Part shown: piece after piece, positions 47,801 to 59,800 of the stretch
Numbering within the stretch: the first letter of the stretch is position 1
Layout: each line of letters opens with the position of its first letter
Source of the DNA: Malachius bipustulatus
Taxonomy: Eukaryota > Arthropoda > Insecta > Coleoptera > Melyridae
Assembly (NCBI GenBank): GCA_910589415.1
Contig: OU342634.1
Location: 13,885,144-13,949,143, forward strand
Reading direction: 5' to 3'
Length of the DNA: 64,000 bases
The notes under the pieces: generated by a model
What the model was told of the DNA's origin: nothing
Databases searched by the model: none
The model's input: only the letters and a program-made list of their open reading frames with translations
Position numbers and translations under genes: made by a program

Positions 47801-50800
47801 CAAAAAACATGCCAGGAACACACAGCATCCTTAAAACTCGAACCCAAACTTCGATATTTTATTATTAAAACTCACCATCACTTGAACAACTCAGCAGACT
47901 AAAATACACCTTGCAGAAGCAAATGTTTGCTGCAAAATTAGACAATTTTCTTTATACGCATTTTAATAAAATTTCCCTCCTGTTAGAAACACACATTACA
48001 ACCCATATGATTGAAACCCCTCTTCACTTTTTTTTTAATGACTTTCTATACTTCTAAGCTCCATGATAAACTTTGACAGATGATAGGTCACTTAATCCTA
48101 AACATGTTATTTCTAATAAACATATTGTGTCCGATTCGCTTTAGTTTGAAAAATTGTGATTTTCTTTTGTTTATAACTCATAAACAAAAGCAAATCGGAT
48201 ACATGTTTATTAAAAAAAATATGCTTAAAATTAGGTGACCTATCATCTGTCAAAGTTTGTCATAGAGCTTATAGAACACCTGTATAGGGTGAGTTTTTCA
48301 AAGAGTTACAATTCCATATCACGAAATTTATATACTGTTTTTCTCTACCCCTTGTGAAGGGTGGAGGTAACTTTGAAATTATAAACAGGGACCCTAAATT
48401 TTTGTTGCAGATTGGGAATTATGGCTGAAAATTGCCATCCCACTCCTTGTAGATGGGGCGGGGTCAAAGGGCGAAATTGAAATTTTAGTTAGGAATGAAC
48501 CCTCATTTTTTATTGCAAATTCGGATTTAAAGACTTAAAATAGTAGGATTTCTCTGGAACGTTTTTTTTTTTTCGATTCATGACAGATATCGCTTTAATC
48601 GACAAAATTATTAGTTTTTTGGCTATGTCTGATTACTGAAATTGCCATAAAATCCGAAACTGGAATAAAAAAGACGGGTTCCTAACTAAAATTTGAAATT
48701 TATCCCTTCTCCACCAACAAGAAGAGGGGAGGGGGAGCTATTTCCTAATCGTTCTCAGTCATAAAATCTAAATCTGCAATAAAAATAAGAATTTCTATTT
48801 AAATTTCAAAGTGAGGGTTTTCAAAAAGGGAGTAAACGAAAATTGTCAAAAATATCATTTAATATCCTCCCCTTTGTACTTAACCACCAAAATTTCAAGA
48901 AAATATTTTACATCATTTTAAAAATATCGCAATTAACACCTTTAAAAAACCACCCTGCATATATTTTTTTTTATCTTGGTAGCTATCAATAGGAAAGAAT
49001 ACTTTTTTCTTCGAACACTTCTTAATTTCAAACACCTTCACTTGTCACTGAACTCGTAGACATAATCACACTATTTAGACGTTATTTCAACCATTTTTTA
49101 AAGATCATCAGTGGCTGCTACCTTAAAAAATCTTCGCACTGTTCACAGTTTTTAAAATGTACATTCCTCAAAGTCTCACCCCTATCAATTGAATTCGAAC
49201 GACTTCTGGGACACCTCAAATTCAAACGACAATATTCTTTTTAAAGAGAGTGTTGGTGCTCGTAAGTGGAGTGTTCTGAACTTACCTACACTAATTTTTT
49301 AATTCTCAACTACGTGCCCTCCCAATTCCCTGTGAAGCTAGTCTTTTTTCTTTACAAAAATCGTTATTTTTGTTTAACTGAGTGCTCCACTTTTTTATAT
49401 ATATTTTTTTTAATTATGTCAAAATTTGAATTAGAAAAAACCACTAAAATATAGAACAAAAAAACACAAAAAACTAAATACAATAATTTCAATTTTATTA
49501 TTACCAAACTACCCCTATAGAGCAGACATTTTTTTGTGTTTTCTCATTGATTATTTGTTCATCTTTTTTCATTAGTAATTTTATTTACAAAAATCTCATT
49601 TATGTTCTCAGCGCTCACTCAGTAGAATTTATGCATGTTGATGATAAATACAACACTTGTTTTTAAGAAAAATTTTACTAAAATAGAATTTTAGAATAAT
49701 TATTATAATAAGGATTTTATTTACCAACATCACCCCTGTTTCGTATTTTACAAAATAACTGCTCTTAATAATTAAATCATTCACAGCCAGTATTCTAATA
49801 CCATTTTTAAAGCTAATATCAACGTCAAATAACTTTTAAAACATTTTTCTAATCCCTTTCATGCCAACAATCTCTAAATTGCTATATTCTCCATCTACGG
49901 TCGATACATACCTTTTCTAAATACGGCCCCAGAAATCTCCCCTTTCAACTTAATGAGCCTTTATAATACTGGCTGTTACAATTCTTAAGAGCTATTGTGT
50001 TCGAGATATTTAAGCAAAAGTATATTCAATTTGTTAAAAAAAAATAAATACTTTTCCTGCACCCAACAAAATCATCCACTTTTATTATTTTCAAACATTG
50101 TAATAAAAAATAGTCAATAGAGGAAGGAAAAATATTTCAAACTCGACTCTCTTGCTTGATTAATGATATCAAAACCACTTCTTTGGTGAATTCTATACAT
50201 TTTGTAAGCAAACAGTAGTGCAAAATTGGGTGCAAAATAATTCAAATTAACGTCTGACCTGATTTAAAAATAATTTGCACGTAATGTGATGCACTAAAAT
50301 TTGATATGCAAAATTCAACTGATTACGAAATATTCCCACATGTTATCATAGTTTTTGATTGGTGTGCTAAAATTTGAATTAAAAGTGCAAAATATAATAA
50401 TTTTATGCAAAAAATATTGCAAAATCTGTAAAAGTACAATTTTAAGTACTTTAACCTACATGGTTAGTTATTGTAAAGAAAAAGTGCAAACATTTCCAAT
50501 TAAAAGTGCTGAAATTCTACATAACCCAACCTAACCAGGGGAGAAAGTAATTGGCTGAGACTGGTAGGAATAAAACTGGGGACTTACAATTTATGCAAAA
50601 AATTTTGCATAATCTGTAAAAGTACAATTTTAAGTACTTTAACCTACATGGTTAGTTATTGTAAAGAAAAAGTGCAAACATTTCCAATTAAAAGTGCTGA
50701 AATTCTACATAACCCAACCTAACCAGGGGAGAAAATAATTGGCTGAGACTGGTAGGAATAAAACTGGGGTCTTACAATTTACGATTTTTTTTTTCAAAAT

Positions 50801-53800
50801 GACAGACAGTATTATTATTATAGCATAGAAGTACATTTTTCATATCACTGAATGAAAAATACAAATATACTAAATCAAAAACTTTGGAAAATGGACGATT
50901 ATTATGTTGCAAAATTTTCACCTTTGTCCAACACAAAAAAAAATTATTTGAATACGCAGTGCTAAACGTATATTCAAATTGGAAAATTTTGTAAAGACCA
51001 TGCAGAATTGGACGATTTGAGTTTCAGAATGTTCAGAATTGAATAAGACTATGTGCAAAATTAGAAATTTTTAATGGGCGACTACACTACAGGGATATCT
51101 TGAACCATTGAAGATTCGTGGTCGGTTATTAGAGAAAAGTTGTGCTATTTTGAGATGAGTTAGTAGGAACCTTGCAATTTTTTTTTTTCAATATCCCCAG
51201 CATTTCCTGAAATATTCTGAATAAACTAAAATAACAGACATCTTATTTTTGCCATAACAGACTTATGTTCTTATTAAGCATTTTTCCAGAGACTTTCCAA
51301 TGGGAACCTCACCCCCATTGAAATTTTCCAAAGGGGGTCTGCCCCCTGCTATATCTTTTGACTCACCACTCCTGATTACTAAACTCGTAACTCAGTGTAC
51401 AAAAATCTGTAACTGGGGCAAGATTTTATGATTAAAATTATTTTATAAATGGATTCAATTTAAGCCTAATTTAACGAGAATCAACAAGTAATATTTCAGG
51501 TAGATGTTGGCATTATTACTTTGTATACAATCTGGCAGCACTGTTTTTTTACTCACCATTTAAATCAATATTTTTATATGCGAGCTTTTTTCAACATAAT
51601 CCCTTCTTCTATTGAATATTATTTCTTACAACAACCAAACGACTCGTTAAGTCTCAAGACTCTCACAAAACCTGTCGACTTCCCGAGTCCAACTAAATCA
51701 AAGTGCAAACAAAAGCAATACTCTCTAATACACAGCTTACTTTTCTTGAGCGCACTCTCATTCCTGGGCGGCAGTCCGTCAGGCACACTCATTCGAAGAT
51801 CCACATCTCGGGGAGGCTCCGGACTGTCGGACGTCGCCCTATTATGCCTCATATAGTTACGACCCTTCGAACCCTTCACACCCTTGAACACAGTCGTCGT
51901 TTCACTTTTGTTCTGCTTAAAACTACCAGTACCAGAACCAGAACCGCTACCGCTGTTTATACTGCTCATCGTCATACTATCACTTTTACTACTACTGGTA
52001 CTAATACCAGAACTGGCACCGCCACCGGTTCCGGTACTACCGGCACCGGCACCGGCCGCCCCATCCCCATCTTTCGACAAACACTTCTTAACTCTAACAA
52101 CTACCACCGGACCGCCGTCTCTCTTTTTACTACCGTGATGCTTGCTCGGCGACCTACCAGAATCACTCCTGCTCTTTTTCGCCTGAGAACCGACAGAATT
52201 GCCCGGCACTGATGGCGATGTCCTCTTAGGACGGTGATCGAAGAGTTGCTGCTGCAATTTCGCCCGAGGAGACTTTACTACTTTCGATGGCGACGGCGGT
52301 AAGACTCTGCGGGATTGAGGCGGAGATGAGGGTGCGGGTAAGACGGGACGAGTCGGTTTGACTTTATGGGATTCGGTTTTGTTTTTGGATGAGAGGAAGG
52401 ACTCTTTGTTCGATCGAGAGTCACAACTGCGCTCAGTAGTATCTCGAACACTCGTTTTACTAACAATAACTTTATTATTTGACTCTAATAATGTACCCTT
52501 AGGTTCTAACTGAACATTAGTAGTGTTAGATTGGGTCTGCTGCTGCTTCTGTTGCTGTTCTTGTTGCTGCTGCTGCCGTAACAATCTTGGATCTCTAATC
52601 GGTCTCTTGACTGAAGCTGACACCAACGAACTGCTAACTGGATTAATCCTCCCCACTTGGTTCTTATTTTGAACCTGAAAACAAACCAATAATTATTACC
52701 AAAACAAGAACCAACCAACTTCAACTGAAGACTTACCGTAGCATTAAATCCTCTACTACGAGTCACAGTATTCGTACTATTACTACCACTACTACTGTTC
52801 CCAGACGAAGTCAGTGGTAACACATGAGGCGGAAGTAACTGTTTGGCAACCTCGGGTTTCAATAAAATATTCTAAAACAAACATTAAAAATTTCAAAATA
52901 AACCAACCAATTTGTCAAAAATCAACCAACCTGAGGTTGTCCACCCTTGACCCCGGTCTGCAACTGCTGCTCCTGCAGCTTCATCTGATTCTGCAGCAAC
53001 TCCAGCTCGAGCTTCTTCTGCTGCAACTCAAGCAGCTCCTTCTGTTTCCTGATCAGCTCCTGTTGCATGCTCAGAGATTTCGGGTCGATCGTCGCCGCCT
53101 GGTTAGCAACCGGGACGTTTTTCTTAAGATCCGACATTTTATTGGTAGTCGAGGTCTATAAAAAAAACACAGAGGGGGATGAGATCAAGTAATATGGGTG
53201 CGATTAAATCGTACTCACGTTTGTTTTCAAGAATTTCGGGTTCAAGTGGATGCTGTTGGGAGGCGGGGCCGTCACCGGCCAGGCCGGGTCGACCATGTGG
53301 ATCTGGACATCGAGGGCATACAATTTCTTGGGCGGGAATATTTCGTTCCAGGTCTGTCTCAGCTTGAACATCTCTGCCCTTGTTTTTTCCTCGACCTGGT
53401 TAATTTAGAGGGGTTTATGCCATGTCAAATGATCAGTCGTGATTTGTGTTTTTTTAATGGAGCATTTTTAATCGGTCGTCCTGAATCTCAAAAGATATGG
53501 TTAAGAGATAGCAAGTCTGTAAGATAGTATTCACCCCTTCCCAATAATTATTGTAGTCCACAACTTTCCAATTGTATTTATACCAGTAACGCAAAGTACA
53601 TAATTATTAGCAGCAGCAAAAAATGTATTTGCGGCAGGTACCTCTTTACATTATTTTATTCAGGAGAAGAGATTAACCGAATACAACTGACATATTGAAT
53701 TTAAATACTTAAAATATGAGGCAAATCAATTAAATACAACTGAACTGATGCTGAATAACCAAACAATCTGAAATACTCTGCAATTATTGTAGTTTGACTT

Positions 53801-56800
53801 GAAATATAGAAAAAAAAGCCTGAAATACAACTGAAATTTCAGGGATCAATAAAAAACGCATTATTTCAAAATATAATAACAGTTAACCTGAATTTGCCAG
53901 AAATAAACATGATGGCGTAGCTTTTAATGATAATTCAAAGATTAATAAACATGTACATTAAATCCAGAAGTAAGGAAAGATCCTCTGTAACATCCAGTTT
54001 GAAGTAAATTATATTTGAATCAAAATACAACAAATCTGGAACCTAAAATGAACCTGAAATACAACTGAATTCAAAGTTACTGGAAAAATACCACAAAATT
54101 TCCTAATCCAACAAAAAAAAATATATTAAATACGACTGAACTAGAAGCCACAGTTATAATGAACTGATGACCATTTTTTAATCCCAAATAGAAGTTTTCA
54201 AGAATTGATCAAACAAAAATACAAACGACTTACAAATTATAAAAAATACAATGAAATACAACGAAATAGAGGAAAATACAACTGACTTGTCAATACGAAA
54301 TGTAGCTCTGAAACTCTCTCCTTTCACAAAATACAGAGTTGAATGGAAAGTGAAATTAAATACAACTGACAACTTTGAAATGAACCTATTCATAACTGTA
54401 ATATTATGTTGAAGAACAAGAACAAAAATTGACTTCAAGATTATAATTGAACTGAGACCTATGATGGTAAGTTATCAAGAAAAAAAAATTGAAAAAACGC
54501 AAGTTTTTATTATTCGAGTGCAATGGAACAGCTGATCTGTAACCTAAAACCCACAAAGAACAAAGACCAACTGATCCAAAATACAATTGAACATTATTGA
54601 ACTACCATTGATATAAAATCTACATTAAATTGATAACCGAATTATCTGAAATACAATGGAATAGATGTAAATACAACTGAACTTTGTGAAATTCAACGAA
54701 TAATCGAAAATATAAATACAACCCAACTATTTGGGGAATTGTACACTGAATTATAATGACGAGACAATTTATTTTGACGCGAAATACAATGAACCATCAT
54801 AAAATACAACTGAAACTTTTCCCAACTTTCTACTTCAAAGCACCTACATAATAATTATATCGACGCCGTCACGACAAAAAGGCGTAAGCGCCAAAATTTG
54901 TAAAATTACGTTATGGTATCTACTTGAAGAGGAAAATACGCCCAATCGACTAACATGACTGCTATAACCGCCATAAATTCGTATCGTGAAATATCCCAGT
55001 TCAAACTTGTGTAAGCGACAATCTGAAAACATTTTTAAGTGGGGATGAGAACCGGTAAGCGACTAGTGACGCACTTAACGCATGGCGTTTGTAGCCGTTA
55101 CGCCTTTAACGAATTTTTTTTTTTTTTTTTTTTTTGCGCATTGAAACGTTTATTGAAATATTGAAATAAGTAAGTAATATTGGTTTACAGTTTACAGTTT
55201 ACATAAAAAGAAAAAAAAATCCTACTGGAGATTCATGAGAATCCGTATCGTAGGAGGCAAAATACTTAAAGACTAAACTAAATAAAAGTCACTAAATAAA
55301 AGTCAGAATTGTGAATAATTTATACCTATGGTAAGTAATATAATAATAGTACTTCTTTATTTTAAAGAAATGAATGAAGAAATAGTATCTTGTAGCCGTT
55401 TTCCTTAATAATCAAAGAGAGAAATTGAGAAAAAAGAGATTTGTCGCTTAAGCCTTTTTGATGTTTTATTTTAAGAAGGCGTAGACGACATTTTCCTGTG
55501 CATTATCAATGAATTTTCAATTGACTCTTTTTACTTTAATTATGATCTATTGAGGGAAAACTAACTATCTCATGATAAAACCTCTTAATTAAGTACCAAA
55601 AACACTCATACTATTTAAATCTACATCGTGATTTATTTTAATAATGTTGTATTAAAAAAAAAATTTCTGAATGGTGCTTACGCCTTTTTCAGAAAATGGA
55701 AACTCGCGGGCGAAGAATTTTAAATTTGGTTTTGAAAGAAGAGACAACGAATCTCCTTACAAATAATTGTCCTAATAATATTGAAGATAATAACATCGAT
55801 CACTTATTAAATGAGGCTTTATTAAATGATATAGTTTTCCTGGATCAATGCGAAACCGTTGATACAAAAATCAATTTTGAAACTACTGAAAATACTCTAC
55901 ATTGTCATGATCATGAAAGTGAAGTAAACAGTGATAATTATTGTCGCTAAGCCAAACTATAAAATTGTAGACTACTCAGACAGTGACTCTAATGTTAGCT
56001 CAAACTCCGAAAATTTTGAAATTGACACATTAGAGCCACGAAGAATGCTTGAATGCTGCAATAATTCTGAATCTAGCATTACTGACAGCACCGACTATGA
56101 TGATGAATCAACAACATCAAGCAGCAGTAGTAGCAGCAATGATTTTAGAGGAAAAAGAGTGAAAAAAAAAGAAAATAGAAATCAAATTAATAAAAAGTTA
56201 AGACTTTCTGGAAAATCATATTTTAATCATAAGAACGAGAAGCAACGCGAAAAAAATGTTTTGCCTAACCCCTGTATGGGAAAAAAATGTGTCAATCAAT
56301 GTAGCACATTCACAGAAGATGAAAGATCTAACTTGTGTAATTTTTTTTGGAAACTTGTGTCAAATGTTCATCGAAGATCGTTTATTAATGACTGTGTGAA
56401 TGTAATTCCCGTAAAACGAAAAAGAACAATGGCTGAATCTTCTCAAAGAAACTTAACGTACCAATATTTTTTCATAAAGGATTACGTTCAGGCTAGAGTT
56501 TGCTTACAGTTTTTTGTAAATACGTTTACGTTAGATATTACACAAAAACTAGTCCGAAATGCAATAAAAGGAAAATTGCAAGAAAATTTGGACAAGAGGG
56601 GTAAGCATTCACCCCAACATAAAATTACACGGTGGCAAATGGATGATTTTAAAAAATTCATTAAATCTCTACCGACTCAAAATACGCATTTTATAATTTC
56701 ATGATTTACGAAAGTAAAACCCAAAATGGATACTGCTATCTTTGAAGGGAAAAAGATGGAAAGCGAGGTGTTAATGAAATTTGCAGCAATTTGTATTCAT

Positions 56801-59800
56801 ATTCATGTCGACTAGATAAAAGTGGTTCATATCAAATTGTGAGCTTGTTCTGTGATAACTGTCCAGGACAGAATAAAAATCGTTATATACTATCAATGCT
56901 TTTGCACTTCTTGAAAAACTCAGAAACCATTACTCAGAAACCATTCAAGAAGTTATTCTAACCTACTTAGTGGCAGGACACACCTACATGCCGGTTGACA
57001 GTGTTCATGCTGTTATTGAGAAGAACATAAGAGGCATGAATATCCAAGCACCCTCTGAGTGGGCTACAATTATTAGAAATGCTCGAAAAAAACCTAGACC
57101 TTATGAGGTATTTCAGTTAAATTTTGCAAATTTTTTCGACTGGAAAGCTCCAACAGTGCCATAGAATAGGTACAATCAGAATATAAACTTCAATTAAAAT
57201 ACCGAGTTCGCGCATCTGCTCGGCGCCTTGAGATCCACCATGATTTGAGATGAGCTTTCATTAGTTTTCAATGCGGGCACACAGAATAGAATTGCACCTA
57301 TTCTGTGGCGGGCCTGCGTTTCTACTCTGAAGCAATGGCCGCTAGAGGTGTGGCTTGTCTCTTGAAGATCAAAGGCGCCGCCGGCGAGTTTAGCTTCTGA
57401 TTGTATCTATTCTGTGACAGTACCCAAAAAAATGAAAACAATTGACGGAGTCGACATCAAATTATCTGACATCAAAAGAGCCAAAATTTCAAAAGCTGAT
57501 ACGGAAAGATTATTTATTTCACTGTCCTACGAGCCAGAAAGTGTCTTTTACAAAATCGTATGGCCTTTAAGAAAGCTGACTGTTGTCCCGCAACTATATT
57601 TTTCAGAACTACCAATTAACACGTTGAGTACGGGTGTAGTGGAAAAAATGGAGGTCCACTAGACGGGGGTTCAATTTGGGCTTTTTCAGATATATACAGT
57701 CTGTATGAAGTATACTGTATGCTTTTTGTTTGAAAACAGCATTTTTTTGTCAAAAATTTTGAAAACATTTGTGAGGCATCACGTTGATGCCTCGCCGTCT
57801 TTAGCATAAAATTCTGTTCACTAAGACGGCGAGGCATCAACATGATGCCACATTATAAGCTATAGATTGGCTAATCCAAGAGGTTCTTTTCCGGGAATTC
57901 TCCTCCATCATTTTTTGTATGCACTGTAACTACCTAACCTTTGCTCGCAAACACTAAATTGTACGTTATAACACTTATATCTCACACAGACCACCCATGC
58001 TGTTCTCTAAAATCAGTAAATCGAGTGTATAATAAAAATTCAAGGACGGGTTGGCAGAAACTGTTCCTATAGACGGCTATCCTACAATTCCTACATATTC
58101 CATGCATACAGCATTATAGTGAGACATCAGACTGAGTCACACCGTCCCGAAATCCTTTTCACGTGAGACACTCATAGATGTCTCGCCGGCCCGATGAACA
58201 ATTCAGTGAGGCATCAATGTGATGCCTCGCCGTGCTCAACGTGTTAACAAAGAAAAGTTGAAAAATTTGTTGGACTTGTGTAAAGATTTGAAAATCGAAG
58301 AAAAATATCACGTAGAATATAATTCACTTTCAGCAAATGGCAATGTGCCAGATGTTCTACCAGAAACTGACGTAGAAGACGACAACTGAATGAATAATTT
58401 ATTTCTCAAGTACCTCTTTTGGAAGAATAGAATACCTACTCACCTCATTTTATAGAATTGGTTTCTCTTTTATACCTACCTAAAGTATTTTATTTTGAAC
58501 GTACATTTTTTTATTTTGTTATTTATAGAATTTTATTACGTTTTTAGTTTTATAAGAATTATATCTACTGCTATCTGCAGGCTAATTGTGTTCAGTGTAT
58601 CCACTTATTTTTATATTTTTGTATGCTATAGGTATTATTTGTTAGAGTTATTAAATTTCAGTTTTAGTTTTTTGAACTTATAATATGAACTTTGAGTTTA
58701 TGAAGAATGGTTATTGTTTTGTTATTTTATCTTTGTTATTTTATCTTTGTTATGTTTATCATTAAAAAATACGAAACATCGTGGCTTTTAATTTTCATAA
58801 CTTTTATTGGATTTTAATTTATCGCAAAAAAAACACAGTAGAAAGACCTAAATCAGTGTCAAAAATACGAGGGCGTAAGCTCCAATCAAAATAAAAAAAT
58901 GTGTAGTTTCAAAGACGAAGGTACCCTCAAAAAGGCGTATTCACCAGCGCTAAAATTTTAAAAAGGCTTAAGCGACATTTATTTAAATAAAATGAACATT
59001 GTAAAAATTAAATGCCATTGTTTATCAAAATAAATTATCTGCTTAAACAATCTGTTCACTAGCAAAAAATTTTTAACTTCAACGTGAACATTTCACCCTA
59101 TAAACGGTTTCTTGCTTCTCCTGTAAAATTTTATGTTTGCCGCTTACGCCCTTTTGTCGTGACGGCGTTGATATGAAAATAAACCTTGTTTCTTCAAAAC
59201 TTCAAACATAAACAATATACAACTGACTTTTAATAAGACACAACTGACTTAACCAACCTATTTGATATTATGTACTTAATAAACTCGAAGACTAAATGAA
59301 ACTTTCTGTTTCTGATACATCAATGACGTTAGCTGATTGATTAAAAGTGTACAACTACTGATTGTACAATTGGAAAGAAATTTGTAACTATTAATACATT
59401 CATCTTACATCGCTAATTACTGTCCGTACTATCTATCCAGACTTATAGTTTCTATGTTTTTCAGCCTTGCTTATCTCTCTAATACTTTTGAATTTTCAGG
59501 GAAAATTCATTATGCTTACGTATTTTTACTTCCCTGTTCTTCTCAAATAAATTTAGGGATGAGTCGTTTATTAAAAGATTAACGGATCAAATCCAAATTA
59601 AACGGTTCAATTAAAAGTAAGTACTGCTGATCCCAATTACTTTTTATCATTACTGAGTCACTTTCATTTAACTTGTTTTTTTTTTATTAAACATATCACA
59701 ATAATTTACATGTATAATAGGTGGTGAAAGGTTTCTTTCATCCCAAAGCTTCTTCTAAATGGGCCCATCGCTTCTGTGAGTGGCTGTACCTAATATTTGC

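Larger units (their letters stand above)
46830..51500. other. PCF11 intron 6 remainder
   Basis: Apart from the MITE at 48284 and the 188-bp duplication at 50403, this is AT-rich intron with homopolymer runs. Short frames here (such as 47847-47587, minus) show no similarity or domain I can support. Confidence 0.5.
55696..58389 (+). pseudogene. Transposase of the 4.3 kb element, multiply interrupted
   Basis: Starts METRGRRILNLVLKEETTNL at 55696, shifts frame near 55935, then continues (Cys-rich CMGKKCVNQCSTFTEDERSN, YFFIKDYVQARVCLQFF). Stops and a frameshift follow at 56700-56820, then LFCDNCPGQNKNRYILSM at about 56845 and, after a 14-bp tandem duplication, GHTYMPVDSVHAVIE. The D of CDNCPGQ and a later D/E in GHTYMPVD..VIE are candidate catalytic positions. 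The frame resumes after MITEs at 57160 and 57622 and ends at about 58389. The DNC-GQNKN signature occurs in uncharacterised insect transposon proteins. Confidence 0.75.
54861..59170 (+). mobile_element. 4.3 kb DNA transposon, 4-bp ATAT target duplication, decayed
   Basis: Inverted ends CGACGCCGTCACGACAAAAA/rev (one mismatch at the second base of the tip), flanked by ATAT at 54857-54860 and 59171-59174. GGCGTAAGCG-like repeats occur many times in both flanks (54881, about 55070-55110, 55440-55500, 55678, 58869, 58935, 58965, 59139). A broken transposase occupies the middle. A 4-bp duplication is seen in Sola-type elements; the superfamily is not proven. Two smaller MITEs (57160, 57622) are nested in the coding region. 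Confidence 0.85.

Noticed and set aside
47587..47847. 86-codon minus-strand ORF in PCF11 intron 6
   Set aside because: No recognisable motif, no splice context linking it to PCF11 (exons 6 and 7 already join in phase), and typical of chance frames in this region.
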